Positions 58,501 to 64,000 of a stretch of DNA of 64,000 bases are shown here, piece after piece; position 1 is the stretch's first letter; every line of letters begins with the position of its first letter. The translations under genes were made by a program, and so were the position numbers. The notes beneath the pieces were generated by a model. That model saw nothing but the letters and a program-made list of their open reading frames with translations. It was not told the origin of the DNA and did not search any database. Source of the stretch: a virus; IMG/VR virus record IMGVR_UViG_3300046804_003503, positions 1 through 64,000 of that record. The stretch is one strand, 5' to 3'.

Positions 58501-59004
58501 TTGATCTATGCAAATCGTGGTATTTTTGTACCCCGTGGCACTGATACTGTTCCAGCCATGTTAACCCCCGGTGAATTTGTAGTCAATAGAGGTGCTGTTC
58601 AGCGTGGAAATAATTTACAGATTTTACAAGCCATGAATGGTGGTGCAAATACATCAAGTTCTCAGAATGGCGTGGCTACTATGGCTAGGGGTGGCAGGGT
58701 GCAGTATTTTACTGACGGTGGACAACCACAGGCTGGGGGTGGCGGCACTTTTGACAATTTATCAAAATTTGCATCAGCATTGACCAATTTCAACTCAGAG
58801 TTGGGATCAAATATAGATAAACTATCTAAAACAAATATAAGCATCAAACTAGATAGCACAGCCGTTAATGTTAATCTAAATGATGGTGGATTGATTAGAG
58901 CAGTAACGGGTCAAGTAAAAGATGAAATATTTAGACTAATAGAAAATAGCTTTAGAGTCGAGGATGGAAGATTGAAGAAGTCTGGTAATATACTATCAAC
59001 ATGA
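52600..59004 (+). CDS. Tape measure protein, 2134 aa
   Basis: The longest gene, setting tail length. The N-terminal 60 residues are Gln-rich and helical; residues about 80-440 match the TP901/PhageMin_Tail core (DFERQLIKVAQVTGKSIGQL, SDLLEVSTVLAQAGLSAEDT, TGLRTIFTRIQRP). Hydrophobic segments follow (about 890-950 and 1130-1230). A long Gln/Glu/Lys coiled coil (about 1340-1850) ends in a glycine-rich region. A short motif of the type DTVPAMLSPGEFV, common in tape measures, occurs three times (near residues 470, 786 and 1981). At about 0.15 nm per residue the tail would be near 320 nm. Confidence 0.92.
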   Translation: MSRFVLTAQLQLQAPNNVRQIVQQIQSQLNGVNINVQVQNSAQAQRQIQQVTQATNQATTAAERMGKAFALSVRRFAAFSIATRAVSLFTSTLGSAVQDAIDFERQLIKVAQVTGKSIGQLRGLTKQITNLSTGFGVASSDLLEVSTVLAQAGLSAEDTAVALKTLAKAALAPNFDSISETAEGAIAILAQFQEGVGSLEKQLGSINAVAGAFAVEASDLIDVIRRTGGVFKASGGSLNELLALFTSVRATTRESAESIGTGLRTIFTRIQRPKTIEFLKQFGVELVDLDGKFVGPYEAVKRLSEALSGLGEGDITFIRIAEELGGFRQIGKVLPLLQQFSTAQSALNVAMKAGDSLTQDAASAQAALAIRVMKVKEEFLALIRSVTETSTFQIMANTALSLASALIKIGDAIKPLLPMLAALSAIRLAKGMAGFFGGMMSGATSGRQYNKGGKVLGFASGGLVPGTGNRDTVPAMLSPGEFVIRKSSVNKMGAGTLAAMNENRYAFGGKARTFGIAALDGDILSKSDKLPISSIREKLGINLDKSNNKNVENTIRGVLGLKGSDLSVTAKSDTIALSDPGIKNAIYNNIKNQMYGLITSSAAALSNDTGISMRKRPINPNKVLAKVGTDSTIGSVFEGALGLLGAPFSAGKSTAAIDFPRGLGRFSAPFKTLDNMPVDAKKTSDSKKISEMLYKKIPNFFAAIVKKSPQYTTLQSQISQGRLDKLKGREFDLTEYRRITGNSKATTADLQGVANLSRKSGNRQLFTLRNLGGLIQRFATGGGVGTDTVPALLTPGEFVVNRSSAQRIGYGNLNRMNKVGKYAKGGVVQHFAAGGAATAASSSTAGIDSLDKSAKNASRSMGDVVNSNKMFAASMATSLIQGFLPAVDENSSATLKATHSFLGLITTITSVGFALEAFGIALSANQILQLFGSGAGGLGNILSNVFKGLKMGIAGQAGPMPLGGGIGSKIGSILGTKIQIPGLDKLSKTFERVGKSAMSGFSQGMKGMPGAQAYFAKNASPFMQNLSVGATTIGARAGQAIGSIKNGPIGRSVSSLKAGIGVGMNQGIGATQITRNTAGALGISGKIGQGIGSIPGLNSLTSGISSVGQSITKLGTNLKASLGPSLAVSIGFKAISGMIDSYLDYQGKLNKAISEGSVSEARKNSVESAGADAVNAFSTGLIGLSSLFGPPGVAIAGLTAGVIKLGSELPVVGPMIKSAAVNIMRGFGGNTLSSIESLAASQAGAVKTQKSLEQAQLSATQAMKDFEDGTITAVEALNRIRSSGQEATIQEQRAFKFAQQNLENRNTGGVLGYGRDVSSNLTLGFVDSVEKRNTELGKQSAEQINQAAKMRSQQFQMETGARVATIRSGFAAGKSKQDIKNQALGIGTDYDKIARMKKLSDEASRLGEAKDFVGAEAAHEAFRQLAAEVRQIDQEIANLEKEVSRSKAAFEAMNLGLRSASATSSALSADMDRFSSGLEVGGSTFISDVEYLQQALSSAAQAMDPADIQSAMKNVSANLAEFGVSEEYIKKFEGNILAFTQAQADYNKAFEIVKNTIKGKDFKGMDADDMKKKFAEELTKGLGKGVSEDAKKNLKDVIMDLELDKSDINKILMGDISVFGDKLTESQRKMLEPIEKISQERAKAEQVLIDFTKKRIESERNFVQAQQEALDLALEGREIQGKYGGPAVSYQEKRANILGKSNVEGQRLGLTNMRTGDMGELRARNAEIRGAFANIESTRTQRGGVGNKEGVVADEAQKDLQKAYKTQVDTIRGLIKLEEEQLKITQEKNKLEKESMESLVKGDIEEFFKKQSAVGATAAIATGDERLMRLYGAEALGTAALDIQRQQEAGVQTLYGQQLGGAGGLAEAAAGAALSARGVTDMRAAQVMAGTTAEEEASKSRLRELGGMLGETGQLGVDMAEMQVNTSVVNLTAAQVKFDETMARGNEAARKAQESESMPAVAKARGGLIYANRGIFVPRGTDTVPAMLTPGEFVVNRGAVQRGNNLQILQAMNGGANTSSSQNGVATMARGGRVQYFTDGGQPQAGGGGTFDNLSKFASALTNFNSELGSNIDKLSKTNISIKLDSTAVNVNLNDGGLIRAVTGQVKDEIFRLIENSFRVEDGRLKKSGNILST

Positions 59005-59020
59005 TAATTTAGGATTATAT

Positions 59021-62000
59021 ATGAATTGTTCTGTATGCATAGTAAATGCTAAAACACAATTGAATTCAGATAGTAAGCTATCTGCTAAAATTTCTTCAAT
59101 TAGTTTTGGAATTAAGCAAAGATTATCATCTAGCTCTAAAATCAGATTGCTTGCTGGAGTTTATAGAAATTCTATTGCTAGTGCGCGAGGTTCATCTAAC
59201 ATGCGCGCATATGAGAATATGAATTTTGCTCCACGCGAAGATATGTCAGAATCTGCTATTGGCAACATTCGCGCACGAACCACAGCTAATCTTGCTGTTA
59301 AACAACGAGTTTCATCGATTGGTGCCATAAGAAATACTAAAACTGACAAATTTTCCGGCTCTAAGCTAAACTTTCAACCATCATCTAAGTTATATCCAAT
59401 AAGTGATATATCATTTAAGAATAAATTTACGAATAATGATATAAATCTTAGGGCCATTGATAATGGTACTTTTTCACTTGTAAATCAAACAAATCCAGCA
59501 TATACTCGCTTAGACGATGGTGTTTTCATTGGAAATTATACAAACAATAATCAAGCTGGTTCTTTGCTAACAGATGATGATAAAACACTAATTGTTTCAC
59601 AGAATATATTTAATTCTGGCGATGTAGAATACAAATTACGTGTAACATATCCACTTGCACATCCTGAGTTTAGTTATTTTGCGTTACGCGCATATGCCCC
59701 GTTTGACAACTATTCTTTAAGACGGCCTCAAAAGTATAAAATATATGATATTAAATTAGAAGATCCTAGTGGAAATTTAGTCATACAGTATAATGATTTT
59801 AATATACATGGTGATAACAATTTTACTACGTATATCTCTACTCCTAAAATTAATAATGCAAACTTGCTTTCTAGTGATCCAAAATATCCATATATGGATT
59901 CTGGAAATCCGCTTAATTTAGAAAACGAACCATATACTTTAACACTTAATTTTGCTTATGATTGCTCACAATTTCCATTCAATGATAGATTCAATTTTAG
60001 TTACGAACAAAATTGCATTATAAATAATTCTCTTTCTGATATTGATAACCCTAATCCATTTCACGCATTGCTTATTTCTGCTATTGAAATAGGAAATAGC
60101 GGTGGTCTTGGAATAAGAAAAAACAATGTACTCAACTTTTTTACTCAAGTAAGAGACAAATCAGAGAGAATAAAAAAAACTATACTACCCACCCAATTGC
60201 TAACTACAAGTTTTGACAATGGTATATACCCACAGGCTAGTAGTATTTGGCGAACACCAGATTATGAATATAGTAATCAATCACTTACAGATTCTAATAT
60301 TTTATTACAAAAAATACAAGATATTGATTATGAAAATGGAGATTTCATTAGCTTAAGTGGTTCTATACCATATATTGATAGTGGTAGGTTAATTTTGAAA
60401 TTTGATGGTAGTAGAAGACCCGAGGAGCGATTTCAAGGTGGATCTTTTAGATTTGGTGGCAATAAATCATTTAACGACGCTAAACTACAAGGTTATTTTT
60501 ATGAAGATTATTATGAAGTAGATAGTGTAGAGTTACGTATTATTGCCAAAAAATTATCTGGCCAATCAGATTACAATATTGATGTAGTTGGATATAGTGA
60601 TGATAAATTGTTATACGTTACAAGCCCAATTGGGGGATTCTTACAAAATAGTGGTTCATTAGTATTTAACCAAAATAATGTTCCAAATGTCTCTGGTTTA
60701 TTAAATAACAATTATGGTTTATCAAATAGTAGCATATCTGATTTTTCAGATTATTTTAATTATGATGTTTCTCCCCTTGGTGATCATTATGTTGTCAGCA
60801 ATTTAGTAACTGTAGATAGTACAGAGTTCAAAGAATATATTGTACCACTAGAGATTTATCAAAATCCACGAAAATTAGGATACACAAAATATTCATTAAG
60901 TCCATACTTTGAACACCTATATTTAGATATTTGTCCAATACCAAGTGGAGCATCAATATCTTATGTTAGCTTAAATGTATATTACAAGCCAGCCAATGCG
61001 TTGATGATGCATACTATTGGAAGCCCGTCTAATAAAAATGCTATTCAAAAATCTATTATTTTGTTTCCAGAAGGTCAAGGAACAATTACAAGCGACAAGC
61101 AAGTAAGTGGTATACCAATAGGTTTTTCAAGTCCAGATTACTTGTCATCTAATCTAGCTAGGAGATGGAGAGGAAATACTGGAGATATTTTTAGTGGTGG
61201 TGACTTTTCTCGTTATGAATTTGATTTTTCATTTAATCATAAACAGTCTGATACTCCATTTTTAACATCATATGTAGATTTTACTAATATAGATGATGCT
61301 GACATATATGATCATAAAAATAATTTAATTGGACAATCTGCAACATCTTTAAATATACTTTCTAATTTTGGTTGGAGGTATTCATCAGATCAATTGATAG
61401 ATGGCATTACTACTGATTACAAATCTACCTCTTGGTCAAGTAATATATTCGATGCCTTTGATAGATCTGCTAGAATATCATCTGCAAATTCATTAGAATT
61501 TTATGCATTAAATAATAACTCATTTGACGATGGCGGCAATGCAAACAATATCTTAGGATTTGCACTATTTATTAGATTTAGTCCAGATAAAGTCTCTACA
61601 AATGATTTGAATAACTGCGTTATATTATCTTATGAAAATAATAACAAATATTCTTTAGCGTTAATCTGCGAAAACGGTATATTAAAACTGAAAATAAGAA
61701 AATCAGATGATACTATTGTAACAATAACAGATACCATACCAATATCAAATTATCAATTTCCCATACCTATTTTAATTACATATAATGATGATGGACTATC
61801 ATATAAATACAAACTCTATACTGATAATAGTTCAAATTTATCTTTTGAATATTTACGAGCAGAATCAGAATCAATAGAAACATATATTTTATCTAATAAT
61901 CCAACTTTACGTATAGGTTTTTCTCAAAACTTTACAACCTATCCGGCCCTTCCAATGTTTTTGCACGAAATTGGATGCTCCAATGCTTTTTGTAATATCT

Positions 62001-63613
62001 TACAATCAAATCCAGATAGATTCATTAATCAAATTACAGCTAAAGACTTTTTTGATTCTTACAAAGTGCTTGGTGAAAACATTGACGATGATATTTCAAA
62101 ATGGAAACTTGGTGCATTCAAAATATGTCAATTTTCTCCATCATTTGATCGTTATACTAAGAGAGAAGGTAAAGACTACATTACTTTTAGTTTAAATCAC
62201 CATGGATCTGGTTACTCTCAATATACTGATAAACTATTGCCATCAAACATATATTTATCTGGAGTTTCATACCATACTCAAATTGAAAATGACTTTTTAA
62301 GACTAGATCTATCTAATATAGATGATTTAGATATAAATAGATTCCATGCTATAGCTCCAAGAATTTCTAAAAATTTACCAAAAGGATACAATTTCAAAGA
62401 AAAAGCTTTATTTGTTGACACGGTAATAGAACATGAAACAAATAATGACTTTATATGGCCAGATAACAATGTTGGCGCAAAATTAATAATCAGTTTGTAT
62501 ACGCCAACAAAAGATAACCCATATATGAAAAGCAAGTCTCTTGGACTTGTCAATAGATCAATTCATTATCTAGAGCCATCTGGTTGCATAAGGAAGATTA
62601 CTAGTAGATTAACTTTTGATGATATTCTTGATAAATCTGAACCATGGGCTATTTTTACTGAAGAAATATATAGCAAAGAATTCAAAGAAACATATTTTGT
62701 AGATGACATTAATCAAATGTTTTTACAATATGATGTTGTATATCCATCTGGCGCACCATATAAATCTAAGATTAAAATACATAATACTAATATTAGATCT
62801 GATAATGCTATCTTTTTAGGTGAATACTCCAGCACCGTCACTCCATTATCTCTACATGTGAGTGGAGCATATTATCAATTTGGAATAATGAATTTGTTTG
62901 CTCCAGAAGATGGCACGGTAATTGAAGCTAGTCCAAATTATATAAATCTGGTCACTAAGGGTCATTTACCCATACCACTAAATGATAGGCTAAATATTTT
63001 TCTTGATAGCAGTGGATTTTATGTACCACCGAAAACACTAAATTTATTTACTATTGGCAATGGCGTTGTTGATAGTAGTGAACAAATATTCGCTGGACTA
63101 TTTGGATCATCTCCACTCAAGGGTATGTCGCTATATGTTAGTGGAGAGTTCATGACTGAAAGCACCTTACCACTATATACCAGCGGCATGGCATTTAGTG
63201 CAAGCAATTCCTTGAATTTCGTCGCATTAAGTCCAACTGGATCTGTGATTATAGATGATAATATATCTCTTAGAATTAAAGGTATTAATAAATCTATAAA
63301 TGCATACCCATTTTCAACTATGCCATTATATGTGTATAATAATGATGTAATAGTAAATAATGCCAGCGGATCAATTGGGCTACACCTTTCTGGATTCATT
63401 CCAGATTTATTTAATGCGTCTGGTAATTTACCGCTGGTTACACTCAATTATCCAATATCAGATTCATTAGCTTCTACCAGCGCAACTATTAAGTGGGATA
63501 GCGATAATATTGGTCAAGGTATTACATCTGTGGATAATGTTTATGCATATGTTGATTCTGATGATAACATAAGAGGAACGGATTTGATCTGCTACGGAGG
63601 TTGTAAACAATGA
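59021..63613 (+). CDS. Large distal tail protein, 1530 aa
   Basis: A multi-domain beta-rich protein after the tape measure, the site of distal-tail and tail-tip proteins. Residues 1-130 are basic and Ser-rich. A concanavalin-like fold is suggested around 800-970 (FALFIRFSPDKVSTNDLNN, CVILSYENNNKYSLALIC). The C-terminal 250 residues repeat a strand motif of the type L-x-L-Y-V-S-G about every 25-35 residues. Sits 17 bases after the tape measure; its end overlaps the next gene by four bases. Confidence 0.72.
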   Translation: MNCSVCIVNAKTQLNSDSKLSAKISSISFGIKQRLSSSSKIRLLAGVYRNSIASARGSSNMRAYENMNFAPREDMSESAIGNIRARTTANLAVKQRVSSIGAIRNTKTDKFSGSKLNFQPSSKLYPISDISFKNKFTNNDINLRAIDNGTFSLVNQTNPAYTRLDDGVFIGNYTNNNQAGSLLTDDDKTLIVSQNIFNSGDVEYKLRVTYPLAHPEFSYFALRAYAPFDNYSLRRPQKYKIYDIKLEDPSGNLVIQYNDFNIHGDNNFTTYISTPKINNANLLSSDPKYPYMDSGNPLNLENEPYTLTLNFAYDCSQFPFNDRFNFSYEQNCIINNSLSDIDNPNPFHALLISAIEIGNSGGLGIRKNNVLNFFTQVRDKSERIKKTILPTQLLTTSFDNGIYPQASSIWRTPDYEYSNQSLTDSNILLQKIQDIDYENGDFISLSGSIPYIDSGRLILKFDGSRRPEERFQGGSFRFGGNKSFNDAKLQGYFYEDYYEVDSVELRIIAKKLSGQSDYNIDVVGYSDDKLLYVTSPIGGFLQNSGSLVFNQNNVPNVSGLLNNNYGLSNSSISDFSDYFNYDVSPLGDHYVVSNLVTVDSTEFKEYIVPLEIYQNPRKLGYTKYSLSPYFEHLYLDICPIPSGASISYVSLNVYYKPANALMMHTIGSPSNKNAIQKSIILFPEGQGTITSDKQVSGIPIGFSSPDYLSSNLARRWRGNTGDIFSGGDFSRYEFDFSFNHKQSDTPFLTSYVDFTNIDDADIYDHKNNLIGQSATSLNILSNFGWRYSSDQLIDGITTDYKSTSWSSNIFDAFDRSARISSANSLEFYALNNNSFDDGGNANNILGFALFIRFSPDKVSTNDLNNCVILSYENNNKYSLALICENGILKLKIRKSDDTIVTITDTIPISNYQFPIPILITYNDDGLSYKYKLYTDNSSNLSFEYLRAESESIETYILSNNPTLRIGFSQNFTTYPALPMFLHEIGCSNAFCNILQSNPDRFINQITAKDFFDSYKVLGENIDDDISKWKLGAFKICQFSPSFDRYTKREGKDYITFSLNHHGSGYSQYTDKLLPSNIYLSGVSYHTQIENDFLRLDLSNIDDLDINRFHAIAPRISKNLPKGYNFKEKALFVDTVIEHETNNDFIWPDNNVGAKLIISLYTPTKDNPYMKSKSLGLVNRSIHYLEPSGCIRKITSRLTFDDILDKSEPWAIFTEEIYSKEFKETYFVDDINQMFLQYDVVYPSGAPYKSKIKIHNTNIRSDNAIFLGEYSSTVTPLSLHVSGAYYQFGIMNLFAPEDGTVIEASPNYINLVTKGHLPIPLNDRLNIFLDSSGFYVPPKTLNLFTIGNGVVDSSEQIFAGLFGSSPLKGMSLYVSGEFMTESTLPLYTSGMAFSASNSLNFVALSPTGSVIIDDNISLRIKGINKSINAYPFSTMPLYVYNNDVIVNNASGSIGLHLSGFIPDLFNASGNLPLVTLNYPISDSLASTSATIKWDSDNIGQGITSVDNVYAYVDSDDNIRGTDLICYGGCKQ

Positions 63614-64000
63614 GTCGCTGCACAGAGGCCATAGTTGATATTCATGGTGTTAAATGGTATTATCCAGAAATTTGTGTTGACGGTGGAGTATTTCGTCCTA
63701 AGAACACATATACTAATCTTTCTTTTGCTAGTGGTTTTAAGCATACTGAAAACGGCACCACTATCTACGAACCATTTTCGTACAGCGGACACTTTTATGG
63801 AATAAGAAAATACAGCGGATTGGCTCCAAATCTTCCTTACGTTGTTAATATAACCGGTAAATCTGGTTCAGAAGCTGCAATAAAAATACCAACAGAAATC
63901 ATAGAAGTAGAATATAATAAAAACCCAGATGATAAAATAAGTTCTGATTACTCAGGATTTAGAATAGACAGTAACACTATTCAAGGTGGAGAATTTGCAA
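63610..64000 (+). CDS. Distal tail protein, N-terminal part only
   Basis: The start of a further tail gene cut by the right edge; 130 codons visible. It begins MSRCTEAIVDIHGVKWYYPE, beta-rich, with an EPFSYSGHFYGIRKYSG motif. The ATG overlaps the stop of the previous gene (ATGA), so the tail operon continues past the window. Confidence 0.65.
   Translation, partial: MSRCTEAIVDIHGVKWYYPEICVDGGVFRPKNTYTNLSFASGFKHTENGTTIYEPFSYSGHFYGIRKYSGLAPNLPYVVNITGKSGSEAAIKIPTEIIEVEYNKNPDDKISSDYSGFRIDSNTIQGGEFA

Noticed and set aside
49020-59004. Contractile tail sheath gene
   Set aside because: No gene with sheath-like length or pattern lies beside the tube gene; a sheath outside the window cannot be excluded.

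Overview
This window is part of a large, AT-rich genome of a tailed double-stranded DNA phage. The evidence is a contiguous head-neck-tail gene set (large terminase, portal, prohead protease and scaffold, capsid, tail tube, tape measure), five tRNA genes, and a field of very small unknown genes. No host gene or integration module is visible. Early promoters match the bacterial sigma-70 consensus and ribosome sites are of the GGAG type, so the host is an ordinary bacterium, but the sequence does not name it. No tail sheath gene was seen, and the 2134-residue tape measure predicts a tail of roughly 300 nm.

Left arm, about 1-11600, minus strand: some 32 small genes, mostly under 150 codons, arranged as short operons read leftward. 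Recognisable members are an Api92-like ferredoxin-fold protein, a Gp88-type cysteine-rich protein, a PD-(D/E)XK nuclease, a NYETW-family protein, zinc-ribbon mini-proteins and two tiny membrane proteins. tRNAs for Glu, Asn, Gln, Thr and Lys lie among them. Nearly every operon boundary repeats one layout: stop codon, an ~80-bp element of three consecutive palindromes (eight copies), sometimes a GCAAAT...TGCCAAA dyad, then a sigma-70 promoter that usually carries a CGATA word. At 155-770 there is a gene-free, promoter-preceded, hairpin-rich stretch that may encode a large structured RNA.

The strands diverge across 11590-12062.

Right arm, 12063-64000, plus strand: first a small gene, a virion-type protein, a compact sigma-factor-like protein and a terminase-small-subunit-like protein. 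Next comes a glycan cassette (two glycosyltransferases, a methyltransferase, GDP-mannose dehydratase), then HNH and ERCC4 nucleases, a ClpP-like protease, large terminase and portal. A block of tail-fibre genes (22866-31474) separates the portal from the protease/scaffold, decoration and major capsid genes (31766-34695). More fibre genes follow (34808-42370), two with long Thr-Ser repeats. Then come neck genes mixed with further fibres (42385-49015), tail tube, two chaperone-like genes, tape measure and giant distal tail proteins running off the right edge.

How it may work together: host RNA polymerase would read the left arm from the CGATA promoters. The sigma-like protein at 12990 is a candidate for switching transcription to the GTGTATA motifs found 28-51 bp before seven right-arm genes. 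The glycan genes may decorate the Thr-Ser-rich virion stalks. Both links are inferences from position and motif.
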